DNA from: Bacteroidales bacterium UBA1184 | Lineage (GTDB): Bacteria; Bacteroidota; Bacteroidia; Bacteroidales; ML635J-15 | Reading direction: 5' to 3' | DNA: 64,000 bases | NCBI GenBank assembly: GCA_002310235.1 | Contig: DBYO01000033.1 | Coordinates: 85,613-149,612 of the forward strand | Shown: in pieces, positions 17,524 to 27,172 of the stretch | Layout: every line of letters starts with the position of its first letter | How positions within the stretch are numbered: position 1 is the first letter of the stretch | Notes under the pieces: generated by a model | Database searches by the model: none | What the model was told of the DNA's origin: nothing | What the model saw: the letters and a program-made list of their open reading frames with translations, nothing else | Position numbers and translations under genes: made by a program

Positions 17524-19812
17524 ATGAAAAAATTAATCTTATACATATTATTATCAGCCACTTTACATTCTATAGTTTTCGCACAGAATATGGAATGGCA
17601 GTGGGCTCACAGATATGGTGGTTCAAACAACCCACTTCTAAGTAGTTCTATTAGTTTTTACAATAACCAACCGCACAACCTCATTCATGATGCAGAAGGA
17701 AACGCATACTTGTTTGGCACATACGGAGGCGGAACTCAAATTAATGGAGAGTATTTGCAAGAGTTTGCAGATTATTATTGTGGTTCATTTGTTGCTAAAT
17801 TTGATTGTGGTGGTAATGTAGTGTGGCACAAGACAATTGCTCGTTCTGGACATCATATTTGCAAAGCTCAATACATGGTACTAAAGAATAATAGGATATA
17901 CCTTCAGGGAACCGTGCACATTGACAACTATTATAACACCTACTTTCTTGACACTACAGTTTATGGCAGCCTTCTTGACTACTATTATGCACATCAACCA
18001 GATAGCCTTACATTCCCTTGGATTCCATATTCCGACTATACATACATAATGGAACTTGACCTTGATGGTAATATTATTGATTGCAATCTTTTACAATTAA
18101 GTCATCGTTTCCGTTGGGACTTATGTTATGATGCACATAACAAGCAGTTGCCATTCACAATCGACAGCAACGGTAACTATTATTTACTAATGATGCATGG
18201 GCACAACGGCATTGATGGCACTCAAAATTTTTTAATTAAACAGAATGATATTCCTATTACTGATTCAATGACGCCTAATACGTACTTAGGATATTATATG
18301 TTAAAATTTGATTCAAATTTCAACTTTCAGTACATTAAACCAATTACTGAATGTGTACATGCTTCATATTGGTCTTTAGAAATGCATTTTTATGATATGA
18401 AATGTGACTCTCATGACAATATATATTTGTGTGGATACATCCAAGTAAACGATACGACCAGCAATCCTAGCTACCCTTATGATGTTGAACTGGCCGATGG
18501 TAAGCATATATATTCTTATAATAAAGAATCAAATGGATTTATTATGAAAATGAATAGCGAAAGTGAAATATTATGGATAAGTCAACCCATAAATCATGGA
18601 ACGACGCGCTCTATGTCAGATTTCCGATCTATGCTTTTAGATGAAACATCTGGCAATATTTATGTTTCTGACGTTTCGATGCCTAAAACAGATATGTGGC
18701 CAGATGACTATACTATTTTTGGAGAAAACGACACTCTTATAAGCAATTATGAAGGTGAAGGCATAATATTGAATCCCATCTATATAATTGCCTGCTACGA
18801 TACGGCTGGCAATTACAAATGGTACAATTGCCCCAAAACTACGAAATGTAGTATAGGCAGCCTGGCAAAATACAATGACAAATTGTATGCAGGAGTTTGC
18901 TGGTCTTCATACGGACTTGTATGCGGAGAAAACACATATTTTCCAAGCGAACAATATCAAGGCACTGGCGCAGCATATAGTGGATATTCCATCTGTGAAT
19001 GGGATATGCAAGGAAATATGACAGATGTAAGACAAATATATAGCACAGCGCAAACACAAACAGAACCATACGATACGCGCATAAATGCCTTGGGCGAAAT
19101 CTATACGGCAGGACGATTTGACAACTTTATAGCATTTGGCACAGATACGCTTTTTGCCTATAGCGAAAGCGATATGTTCATAGCCAAGTTCGGTCTGCCT
19201 TGCCAGACATACGTGTACGATACAGCAACCTTCTGTTATGGGGATGTTGTGCAGGGTGTAACTCTTACCGCTACGGGCGATTACACATTTACATATCCCG
19301 AGGGCGGTCAGGAGTTCGATAGCATTGTGCTTGTACACGCCACTGTGCTGCCGCCGCTCCCTATCGGGCTAAACGATACCACCGTTTGCACCGCCCAGCA
19401 GTTCTACTTGGATGCCTGCGGCGAGTTCGATTCGTACCAGTGGAGCACAGGCGGTACAGGCTGCACCGAAATGCTTCAGTTCGACAATGCCTGTACGCAG
19501 AGCGTAAGCCTTACCGTCACCCGTGGCGAATGTTCCGCCACCAAGACCATCAGCATCACCGCTCAGGTCTGCGACGGCATCACCGAGCCAGTCACTACTG
19601 CAATGTCGCTCTACCCGAATCCCGCCACCGATATGGTGACCATCTTCGGCGATGGCTTCGTCAGTGCCACCGTAATCGACATCAGCGGCCGCACCCTTCT
19701 CCGCACCACCGCAATGCAACTCGACATCAGTGGTCTCCGCCCTGGCGAGTATGTGGTAAAGGTTGAGAGATTAAACGGAGAGGCGGAGGAATTGAAAATG
19801 GTGAAGGAATAA
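17524..19812 (+). CDS. T9SS type A sorting domain protein with beta-propeller-like body
   Basis: The product is 762 residues. The signal peptide ends FAQ, and the mature protein opens with MEWQWAHRYGGS, typical of SBBP-type beta-propeller repeats that follow a data-like G(N/D)..W pattern (FVAKFDCGGNVVWHK, YIMELDLDGNIIDC, FIMKMNSESEILW). Near residue 560 comes a disulfide-like segment (CYGDV...GQEFDSIVLVHATV) found in many Bacteroidota surface proteins, then an Ig-like part and a type A sorting domain (LYPNPATDMVTIFGD, ISGLRPGEYVVKVE). Cargo secreted by the T9SS is the safe call; activity is unknown. The last 600 bases are visibly richer in G+C than the rest of the gene. Confidence 0.88.
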   Translation: MKKLILYILLSATLHSIVFAQNMEWQWAHRYGGSNNPLLSSSISFYNNQPHNLIHDAEGNAYLFGTYGGGTQINGEYLQEFADYYCGSFVAKFDCGGNVVWHKTIARSGHHICKAQYMVLKNNRIYLQGTVHIDNYYNTYFLDTTVYGSLLDYYYAHQPDSLTFPWIPYSDYTYIMELDLDGNIIDCNLLQLSHRFRWDLCYDAHNKQLPFTIDSNGNYYLLMMHGHNGIDGTQNFLIKQNDIPITDSMTPNTYLGYYMLKFDSNFNFQYIKPITECVHASYWSLEMHFYDMKCDSHDNIYLCGYIQVNDTTSNPSYPYDVELADGKHIYSYNKESNGFIMKMNSESEILWISQPINHGTTRSMSDFRSMLLDETSGNIYVSDVSMPKTDMWPDDYTIFGENDTLISNYEGEGIILNPIYIIACYDTAGNYKWYNCPKTTKCSIGSLAKYNDKLYAGVCWSSYGLVCGENTYFPSEQYQGTGAAYSGYSICEWDMQGNMTDVRQIYSTAQTQTEPYDTRINALGEIYTAGRFDNFIAFGTDTLFAYSESDMFIAKFGLPCQTYVYDTATFCYGDVVQGVTLTATGDYTFTYPEGGQEFDSIVLVHATVLPPLPIGLNDTTVCTAQQFYLDACGEFDSYQWSTGGTGCTEMLQFDNACTQSVSLTVTRGECSATKTISITAQVCDGITEPVTTAMSLYPNPATDMVTIFGDGFVSATVIDISGRTLLRTTAMQLDISGLRPGEYVVKVERLNGEAEELKMVKE

Positions 19813-19890
19813 AGGATGGTAAGATTGCCAATTTGAATGGATAATACGTAGGATCAATGCATTGTGAGCCTACTAATATTATACGCACAT

Positions 19891-19906
19891 ACGCAAGGTC
19901 TTGCGT
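19891..19906. repeat. Dispersed palindrome, copy 2
   Basis: ACGCAAG, GT loop, CTTGCGT, followed by CTCGAC. It lies in the 116-base gap between convergent genes. There is no T run, so it is not a normal terminator. The arms match the copy at 55725-55744. Confidence 0.6.
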
Positions 19907-19928
19907 CTCGACCCAGAAACTGCTTCTT

Positions 19929-22900
19929 TTACCTTAATATATACATCTTGCCCACTTCGCGTTTGAAGTATTTGTCGGTTCCGACATCTCGCTTTTCGAT
20001 TTCCTCTCCGTTGAGTTTTGCTTTTACCGTGTAGAAATACACACCGTTTGCAAGTCGGTCTCCATAGGTATCACAGCCGTCCCAGGCATATTCGGTAATG
20101 TTCTGCCCTATGGTAATAGGTCCGAGTTCTTCGAGATATATGCGCTTTACAATCTTGCCTGTTATTGTAAAAATCTCTATTTCAAGTTCATCGGGAATCT
20201 CGCTGCCAGTAAGTTCAAAGACAAAGCGCGTACACGAACTGAACGGATTTGGATAGTTCATGAGATTTGTGATTGTGGATTTTGTTATGATTTTAAAATC
20301 AATCACATAGCAATTGTCGCCAGAAACATTTCCAGCAACATCCTTTGCTTGCACCTGAAGCCTGTATGTTCCATCTTCGGTAAAAATAGGCTTGTAAATT
20401 ATCTTGCAACTATTGTCGGGCAGTTCGGCAGGTATCCATTCTATTGTTTCCAATGGATTTTCTTGTATGCCGAAATTTATCCGCTTGGTTTGTCCTGTTT
20501 CAAGATTTGTAAGGTGCATCTCAAACAGCGAGGTGTCGTTCAGCGCAAGATATTTGTTTTCGTCTTTAAGTGTAACCAGGATTTCAGGTTTTGCAGAAAC
20601 TATTTCTCCATTCATTATGAATTTACCATCGAAACTTACCTCGAGCAACGGATTTGTGTTGTCGGTTGCAATATAGAAATATTTCGATGCTATATTATTA
20701 TAATGGTATTGTTCGAGTTGATAATATGTGCCAGTAGCTTCGTTTATCGGGTTAAATTCTACCCAGATGCTATTAAGACCTGTAAGACCAAGCGTTGAGT
20801 AGCGAATAGTATCAACAAGTATATCATGGGCTGGGTGGCGACGCAATTTTCTGATATCAATAATAGTCTCGTTGTTGTGACTATCACGAATCCAATATTT
20901 CACCACAAGGCTGTCCATATCGTAGTTACTTACATTTTGGGTGGCAATAGCGAAAACCAATTCATCACCACGCTCTATGGTATCGGTGTGGAAGAAATAT
21001 CCCAGTTTCGGATCGATAGCTGTTTCGGGAGCACCTTCGAAACGAAGCTGCCACTTCTTAAGTTGCGGAGCGGTACGATTAACCTCATCGCGAGTAAACA
21101 AATCGAGTCGAAGGTTTGGATAAGTTTCGTAGTCTATTGTTTCGTCAAGTTGCAGCAACTCCAAATCGGCAGGACCTAAATTATCGATTATCAGCACTTC
21201 CTCTCCCGACGGGCGTATGCCATATACATCAAGTTGCAATTCATCGTTGCTTTCGCTTTCATGATACCAGTTAAGCGACCGCCATTGTCTGGAAGGTCCA
21301 ACGACAACGCTCTTGATATAGCCGTACGAAAGATCGGAAGTGAGATTTAACGGGTCCATGTCTATATCATCTCCGAAGACTTCCCTGCGTATCGAAGGAG
21401 TGCCTTTCTTGGTGCAGAAAATGTATGCCTTGTTGTTGGGCACCGTGCGAATGTATGTTGCACCAAGTGTCTCCATAGTCTGCTTCAACGTTTCGGGTAG
21501 CGATGTAAATGAAACGGTGCGCCACGAATAAATCAAGATATAGTATCCGTTGGGAACATCGTTCAGCAGGTTGTTCATTCCATTTAGTGCATTAGCACTA
21601 ATGTCGAATGTAAAGTATGGCTGTGGTGACGACGCCGAGAAGCATTTAGGATAGTTTCTGTGTCCATAGTTCTGACGATCGGACTGCCATGCGAGTATTG
21701 TCATTGGATCTATCACTGCCACAACCATTGCCGCTCCCGTGTTGCAGTTGCTGTAGCCACCAGTTTGCGGACCAGTTGTATTGTCGATTGTCCACCTTAC
21801 TACATTGAAAGTACTGCTGTTTACAATAGCACGGTTGTGACAGTTAAGCTGTCGCTGCGACTGCTGATATGCAAAAGTCTGCGTCAACGGATTGTAATCA
21901 ATAAAATTAAAATCATCCTTCTTAAACTGGTAGTAGTGTGCCTGCGACCATCCTTCCTCACCGTCGATGTAAATGAAGGAGGATTCTTTCCAAACATTTT
22001 CGGCTTCGTTTTCGTTGTCTCTCGAAACCCGCCAGTAATACACTGTGTTTTCTGCCATACTAAACGGCACGTGCCATCTCACAATTCCACCAGCACTATT
22101 CACAACCCCTTCACGCATTATAGGACTGTTGAATCTATCGGTAGTGTCGATTTGGAACTTATAGCGAGCTGTCTCTAGGAACGGATCGCCAGTTGAAGCT
22201 ACCAACGAAACTGTGTCGTGCGGATATATTGCATATTCGTAAGGATGAATTGGGAAAATATCGCTCGACTTTATCATGAAATCAAGTGTTGCATAATTGT
22301 TGGTTTCCGACATTTCGTCAATTTCGTTCATGCCATCCACATACACGCGTATTCTATTCATTCCTGTACCATCGATGATGTTGGTCGGAATTCTAACACT
22401 TGCAGTAGTTGTGTAAATGCATCCGTTTACAATAGTTTCGTAGTGTGACTCCTCACCATTGGGCAGAGCTCTTTCGACATACATATAGAAATTTTGGCTT
22501 ACCGCCCTGCCGAGATTTCTTATTTCCACCACGACGTCGAAACTATCACGCACGGTTGTTATCTCTTGAGGAGACAAACTTATCGAACTATTGTCGATCA
22601 TAAGATCTGGCTTTTCGGTAGAGTTTACCTTGATGGCAGGATCACCATGCAGGGTTATCTGATAACCAGAGATTTCAGTATTTATATTCCACGAAGCGAG
22701 AATATTCTTTAGTGTGTGCTTTATTTGTATGCCAATCGGACGGTTGTATTGCAAAGAACCTATATTTCTGTAAAGTTCGCGGGTATATATGTGCAAATAG
22801 TTGGTATTTCCCTGGTCCATTGACGAAAGAAATCCTATTGCACCCTTCTGCGATTTTACCCAAACATCGCTCAGCGTGTTGGTAGTGGAATGAATTGCTC

Positions 22901-24890
22901 CAACATAGCACGAGTTTCCTATCATAAAGGGGTATTTGCCTTCGTTGTTGTATGTTTCTGGAGGATCTATTTCATGGTCAAAGGTTGTGGACGACCCATG
23001 ACCGAAAAATGTCATCATGGATACGCCTTCGTTTATCATCATATTTATCGAATCGCTGTTTGTAGTTGTGATTGCAGCCGATGAGTTTTTCAAGAATGTG
23101 TGAACGCGTCCGCCATACAGTGTATCTTCAATAATCCCCTTGTATTCTTCCAAATACTCCTGTATTCTTATTTGCTCCATCGAATTGTTTCCACCGCCGA
23201 AGTGCATTATTTCCTTCTGCCACATTGCAGGAGCTGCCGATTCGTATTCAATGACCTTGTTCAAATAATTGGTAATTTCGCTTGACGAATTTACAGCCAA
23301 TCTTCCTGTCGCAAACAACGGTTCCACCGTAGTGCCACCTATACCCACAGTGAAAAGTTGGTCGCTCGCAGGCTGTCCTGCCGAAGGCACCGTGGTATAA
23401 CTTGCGTTTGATGCCGAAGTTTTAAACTGGCTTGCTTCGAGCGATCTTCCGACAAGGAACAGAAATTTCTCGGATGGAGAAATATTGTATGCTCTATTGC
23501 AGAAACGCCGTATTGCCACAGGATTGTGATTTACTCCGTATGCATATTGGTCGTAAAGCTGTGCCACATCGGCAACCACAGCCTTATAGCCTTGCGAATT
23601 GCGGTAGGTGGCATATTGCTCGCACGCAGCCATGTATTTACTATGCGTCACTATCAAGTAATCTGCATTGGGCACTCGTGTGAGATAGTCGATGAATTTG
23701 TTGTCGGACGATACTTTTTTGATAGACGCAGGCGAAACATAGCCCCCCGAGCCGACCAAAATCATATTTCTGTATGTATCGGTATTTCCAGCAAGACATT
23801 TTATTGTTCCAGCTGACGTAGTTGCGATTCGGCTATGATTTGTAAGGTCGTATAGTACCGCGTCCGAACCAGATGTAAAATTACTAATTTCGATATAATC
23901 ACGAGTATCGTTTGCATTTGCATTAAGCCCGAACTCAAAAGATGAAGCATTCTCAAAATTCCAGGTGTGCGGGTACTTGATGTCAATATATGCAATTGCA
24001 TTCTTATCGTTTTCGTCATAGTCGGCAACAAACCGTAAGGTGGTTGAACCAGTAAGCCCAGAACTTGGAATAAGGATTTTTTTTCTAATGAACTCGTAGC
24101 CATTGTATATAGTATCGAGCCAAGTCTGGTTTTGTGTAGTCACAATAAGATGGTGAGGTGTATTGTAATAAACCGAGTTGCTGGCATTTATTCCGCCAAC
24201 GGCGATTTCTACCTCGGTATCGGGACCATCGGTGTATGCGCCAGCAGTAGCAATGCTTTTGCTTAGCCCTCCAGTTGTAAGTGCTGTCGCATCCATCCAA
24301 CCTTCCGACTCTGTAAAGAAACTACGGGTATTGGCTGCATAATATTTACCAGTATAGTTTGTCCGTTTTTGTTTGATACAGAATAACTGGCGGTTGTCGT
24401 AATGACTATCATAGTCGGTTTCGGAAATTTCTGACATGCGCCTGTTACCGCTCATAAAGTTCCATGTTAGGAAATATGCCGCAGTATCGTTGTACAAACT
24501 CACATCCGGATTTATCATGCTTTCAGGAGCATCGTAGAATTCGTATTCGTCAATGCCACGGTTTTTCTGTCCGTAGAATTCTATGTAGCCGTTTGTAGCT
24601 AAGGTTCCATCGCTATTTGTACCACTAATGTAGAGGTATTGCTCTTCTCCGTTATGGAAAATCTGCAAATAATCGGCATTGATGATGTTTACCGGAATAT
24701 CTGCAGAAATAAGGTCAGATTTGTATATTCGATACATTCCGTCCTTAACGACCTGTATCTTGAAATACTGTTGGCTGTAGTTTATCCATGAATTTTCCTG
24801 AGCATGTAGCACACCGAACGCCAAAAAGAAAATTGTGGTCAAAAATGCCACTCTTATTCCAAGTTTATTTGTTCTGGCAGCTTTTTTCAT
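19929..24890 (-). CDS. PorU-type T9SS sortase, long PorU2-like form (C25 peptidase)
   Basis: The product is 1653 residues with a signal peptide ending LHAQ. A gingipain-like C25 peptidase domain spans roughly residues 400-760: VPNADYLIVTHSKY opens it, the catalytic histidine is H631 in TFFGHGS and the catalytic cysteine is C661 in IGNSCYVG. A CARDB-like stretch and a long beta-rich region follow. The C-terminus is a FlgD-like Ig domain (NYPNPFSSCTRFVFEL, ANGVYFYTVKAK). PorU trims the sorting domain from T9SS cargo and joins the protein to anionic LPS. Classical PorU is about 1100-1300 residues, so this belongs with the longer PorU2 forms. A PorV-family gene ends 14 bases upstream, matching the PorU-PorV attachment complex. 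Confidence 0.88.
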   Translation of the reverse strand: MKKAARTNKLGIRVAFLTTIFFLAFGVLHAQENSWINYSQQYFKIQVVKDGMYRIYKSDLISADIPVNIINADYLQIFHNGEEQYLYISGTNSDGTLATNGYIEFYGQKNRGIDEYEFYDAPESMINPDVSLYNDTAAYFLTWNFMSGNRRMSEISETDYDSHYDNRQLFCIKQKRTNYTGKYYAANTRSFFTESEGWMDATALTTGGLSKSIATAGAYTDGPDTEVEIAVGGINASNSVYYNTPHHLIVTTQNQTWLDTIYNGYEFIRKKILIPSSGLTGSTTLRFVADYDENDKNAIAYIDIKYPHTWNFENASSFEFGLNANANDTRDYIEISNFTSGSDAVLYDLTNHSRIATTSAGTIKCLAGNTDTYRNMILVGSGGYVSPASIKKVSSDNKFIDYLTRVPNADYLIVTHSKYMAACEQYATYRNSQGYKAVVADVAQLYDQYAYGVNHNPVAIRRFCNRAYNISPSEKFLFLVGRSLEASQFKTSASNASYTTVPSAGQPASDQLFTVGIGGTTVEPLFATGRLAVNSSSEITNYLNKVIEYESAAPAMWQKEIMHFGGGNNSMEQIRIQEYLEEYKGIIEDTLYGGRVHTFLKNSSAAITTTNSDSINMMINEGVSMMTFFGHGSSTTFDHEIDPPETYNNEGKYPFMIGNSCYVGAIHSTTNTLSDVWVKSQKGAIGFLSSMDQGNTNYLHIYTRELYRNIGSLQYNRPIGIQIKHTLKNILASWNINTEISGYQITLHGDPAIKVNSTEKPDLMIDNSSISLSPQEITTVRDSFDVVVEIRNLGRAVSQNFYMYVERALPNGEESHYETIVNGCIYTTTASVRIPTNIIDGTGMNRIRVYVDGMNEIDEMSETNNYATLDFMIKSSDIFPIHPYEYAIYPHDTVSLVASTGDPFLETARYKFQIDTTDRFNSPIMREGVVNSAGGIVRWHVPFSMAENTVYYWRVSRDNENEAENVWKESSFIYIDGEEGWSQAHYYQFKKDDFNFIDYNPLTQTFAYQQSQRQLNCHNRAIVNSSTFNVVRWTIDNTTGPQTGGYSNCNTGAAMVVAVIDPMTILAWQSDRQNYGHRNYPKCFSASSPQPYFTFDISANALNGMNNLLNDVPNGYYILIYSWRTVSFTSLPETLKQTMETLGATYIRTVPNNKAYIFCTKKGTPSIRREVFGDDIDMDPLNLTSDLSYGYIKSVVVGPSRQWRSLNWYHESESNDELQLDVYGIRPSGEEVLIIDNLGPADLELLQLDETIDYETYPNLRLDLFTRDEVNRTAPQLKKWQLRFEGAPETAIDPKLGYFFHTDTIERGDELVFAIATQNVSNYDMDSLVVKYWIRDSHNNETIIDIRKLRRHPAHDILVDTIRYSTLGLTGLNSIWVEFNPINEATGTYYQLEQYHYNNIASKYFYIATDNTNPLLEVSFDGKFIMNGEIVSAKPEILVTLKDENKYLALNDTSLFEMHLTNLETGQTKRINFGIQENPLETIEWIPAELPDNSCKIIYKPIFTEDGTYRLQVQAKDVAGNVSGDNCYVIDFKIITKSTITNLMNYPNPFSSCTRFVFELTGSEIPDELEIEIFTITGKIVKRIYLEELGPITIGQNITEYAWDGCDTYGDRLANGVYFYTVKAKLNGEEIEKRDVGTDKYFKREVGKMYILR

Positions 24891-24904
24891 GGGTTAGGAT
24901 TTTG

Positions 24905-26005
24905 TTACAAACGGCTGTGCGAATCTTTCTTTTTCAAATTGAAGCCATAGCTGAGAGAAAAAACATGCGAATACAACGCTATACTCTGATTTCCAACATC
25001 GGTAAATGCATAGTCGATACGCACACCGTAAAATTTCACACCGATACCGAGATTAGGTTGCCAAGAGAAGGTATTTTTGCCGTTGTAGTCGGGTACGGTT
25101 TGGAAATTATTGAACCCGCAACGCAGAAAAACTATGTCGCCATAGCCAAGTTCGAGACCAAATGTCGGGTCAATACAGAAAGCCTTTGTGCGAATAAGCG
25201 TGCTACGCTTACCATCGAAGGTAGTTGCGAGATCGATTTCGGGATAGATAGTGAATTTTTCCTTTATTGTGAACAAATATCCTGCACCAAGCATAAGACG
25301 AGGAACAGTGACTTCCATTCCATTTACTGGTATTTCGTTGCCTGTTTCGGTAAAAACATCCTCAAGCAGTTCGCGATTGTAATTCCATGCGTTGAAAGTT
25401 CCGATTCCGTCACGCAAAACAGCACCAAAACGCCAAGCCTTGTAATCGTAGCGAGCGGCAAAATCGAGTCCGAAGCCTACTGCATGAGCGAATTCGCCAA
25501 CATTACGGTATATTATCTTCACATTTCCTCCAACGCTTAAACCTTCTACAGGAAGCGTATGCGAATAAGAAGCCATAAATGCGTAATCGGCTATCGAAAA
25601 AGAGGAAATATTATCGTAGTTAATGTTTCCGTTTGGATCGATTAAGTTAAGAGTATTGGGAATATCGTCAACCCCGAAGCGAACCATAGAAAGTGCAACA
25701 GTAGATTTTTCGTCAATTTTATATCCAGCGCCCACATAATCGTATTTTGATATTCCAGCAAAATATTCCGAGTGCATTGCACCTATTTCAACTGTCTTAT
25801 CAAGAGAAGTTAACGATGCTGGATTCCAATAAGTTGCAGAGATATCACCAGTGGAAGAAATAACCGATGTTCCCATTCCCAGTGCCCTTGCGCCAACACC
25901 TATCGAAAGGAACTCGTTGCTATATTTCGAAACCCCTTGTGCATTTAAAAAATTTACAGCGGTTGCCAATAACACAAATAATGCTAATTTTGCAGTCGTT
26001 TTCAT
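24905..26005 (-). CDS. PorV/PorQ-family outer membrane protein
   Basis: The product is 366 residues. The signal peptide ends LNAQ, then GVSKYSNEFLSIGVGARALGMG and SATYWNPASL mark a FadL-like barrel of the PorV/PorQ family. PorV is the shuttle that carries T9SS cargo from the translocon to PorU. The gene lies directly upstream of the long PorU-like sortase with a 14-base gap on the same strand, so the pair probably forms an attachment complex. The NPASL motif is shared by both PorV and PorQ, so I do not choose between the two names. Confidence 0.88.
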   Translation of the reverse strand: MKTTAKLALFVLLATAVNFLNAQGVSKYSNEFLSIGVGARALGMGTSVISSTGDISATYWNPASLTSLDKTVEIGAMHSEYFAGISKYDYVGAGYKIDEKSTVALSMVRFGVDDIPNTLNLIDPNGNINYDNISSFSIADYAFMASYSHTLPVEGLSVGGNVKIIYRNVGEFAHAVGFGLDFAARYDYKAWRFGAVLRDGIGTFNAWNYNRELLEDVFTETGNEIPVNGMEVTVPRLMLGAGYLFTIKEKFTIYPEIDLATTFDGKRSTLIRTKAFCIDPTFGLELGYGDIVFLRCGFNNFQTVPDYNGKNTFSWQPNLGIGVKFYGVRIDYAFTDVGNQSIALYSHVFSLSYGFNLKKKDSHSRL

Positions 26006-26073
26006 CGGTCAATTTTTACGATGCAAAGAAAACGATTTTATACGATACTTATTATTTATTTTTAAAAAAAGGT

Positions 26074-26814
26074 ATGAAAAAGATAAAGGCAGCAATCCCA
26101 TCGTTTGTAACTTCGCTGAACATGGTGTGCGGAGTTTGTGCCTCGGTGCTTGCTTTGCAAGGCGAAACGAGTATTGCCGTATTGCTGATAATAATGGCTG
26201 CCGTATTCGATTTTTGCGACGGTTTTGTGGCTCGACTACTCAAAGCAGTGTCGGAATTCGGCAAGCAAATGGACTCGCTTTCCGACCTTATAAGTTTTGG
26301 GTTCGCACCATCGGCAATTATGTACGAATTTGCTGTGTCAAACAGAATTTTTGACAAATACACAGCAATGTTTGTACTGCTTATTGCTGTTTTTTCGGGC
26401 ATTCGCCTGGCAAAATTCAACATCGATCCCGAACAGACAACCGAATTCAAAGGTTTGCCCACACCGGCATCTGCCCTATTTATTATTTCGGTATGCTACT
26501 ACTGCAAGACCAGCGAAACTGTTTTAGCGCAAGCACTTACATCACAAATTGCCGTAATAACCATGGTGGTTTTCGTTTGTGTGATGATGGTTGTAAACCT
26601 ACGCTTGTTCTCGATGAAAATCAAATCGATTAAGATAAAGGCAATAATCTGGCAATTGATACTTGTTGCATCGTTGATTGCATTTGTTTGCTTTTTCGGT
26701 GTACTGGGACTGGCATTTACCATTATTTTCTATGTTATCTTGTCGATAATCAAGAATATAATCTATCATAACGGGACAAAGCATTGCTCCGCTACAGAAT
26801 TATCAAACCATTAA
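26074..26814 (+). CDS. pssA: CDP-diacylglycerol-serine O-phosphatidyltransferase
   Basis: The product is 246 residues with several membrane helices and the complete CDP-alcohol phosphotransferase signature DG(x)2AR(x)8G(x)3D(x)3D in CDGFVARLLK ... FGKQMDSLSD. PssA makes phosphatidylserine, the precursor of phosphatidylethanolamine, in the inner membrane. IPSFVTSLNMVCGV at the N-terminus and GLPTPASALF also fit bacterial PssA. The open frame reaches back to 25867, but ATG 26074 gives the family start. No psd gene is adjacent. It diverges from the PorV-like gene. Confidence 0.93.
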   Translation: MKKIKAAIPSFVTSLNMVCGVCASVLALQGETSIAVLLIIMAAVFDFCDGFVARLLKAVSEFGKQMDSLSDLISFGFAPSAIMYEFAVSNRIFDKYTAMFVLLIAVFSGIRLAKFNIDPEQTTEFKGLPTPASALFIISVCYYCKTSETVLAQALTSQIAVITMVVFVCVMMVVNLRLFSMKIKSIKIKAIIWQLILVASLIAFVCFFGVLGLAFTIIFYVILSIIKNIIYHNGTKHCSATELSNH

Positions 26815-26845
26815 ATCATCAAATTGTCAAATCATCAAATTTTTG
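26805..26845. repeat. Short phased AT-rich repeat between pssA and purS
   Basis: Repeats of the word AAATCATC / AAATTGTC occur at about 10-base steps, overlapping the pssA stop codon. The type is the same (TCAAATCATC = GATGATTTGA reversed) as at 48413-48470. Confidence 0.6.
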
Positions 26846-26849
26846 AAAT

Positions 26850-27104
26850 ATGAAATTTTACGCTCAAATCAACGTTATGCCACTTAAGGCTTTGTTGGAC
26901 CCACAGGGAAAGGCTGTATTGAACAGCGCCGTTAAGACTGGTTTTGAAACTCTTCGCAATGTCCGTATCGGAAAACACATCGATGTTGAAATAGAAGCTG
27001 CATCGGAAGCAGAAGCCAGCAAGAAGATAGACGAATTCTGCAGCAAGGTTCTTGTGAACCCGATAATCGAGTCTTACGAGTTCTCTGTAGCAGAGATAAA
27101 ATAG
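26850..27104 (+). CDS. purS: Phosphoribosylformylglycinamidine synthase subunit PurS
   Basis: The product is 84 residues: KFYAQINVMPLKALLDPQGKA, then VRIGKHIDVEIEA and CSKVLVNPIIESYEFSV, the standard PurS pattern. PurS forms the small bridging dimer that lets PurQ pass ammonia to the short form of PurL in purine synthesis. No purQ or purL lies nearby; pssA precedes it by 35 bases and a lipoprotein gene follows, so it is a stand-alone purS. It implies a short-type PurL elsewhere in the genome. Confidence 0.9.
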   Translation: MKFYAQINVMPLKALLDPQGKAVLNSAVKTGFETLRNVRIGKHIDVEIEAASEAEASKKIDEFCSKVLVNPIIESYEFSVAEIK

Positions 27105-27172
27105 TAAATGCCGCTGGCAGTAAAAAAATTGGAAGCATGCGTACGTGTGTTTCCTAATATTTGTATTGTCTG

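Noticed and set aside
17421..17645. Short frame across the GAGCGTAGTCGAAGG repeat into the cargo gene start
   Set aside because: It starts within the intergenic repeat and runs out of frame through the signal peptide of the cargo gene.
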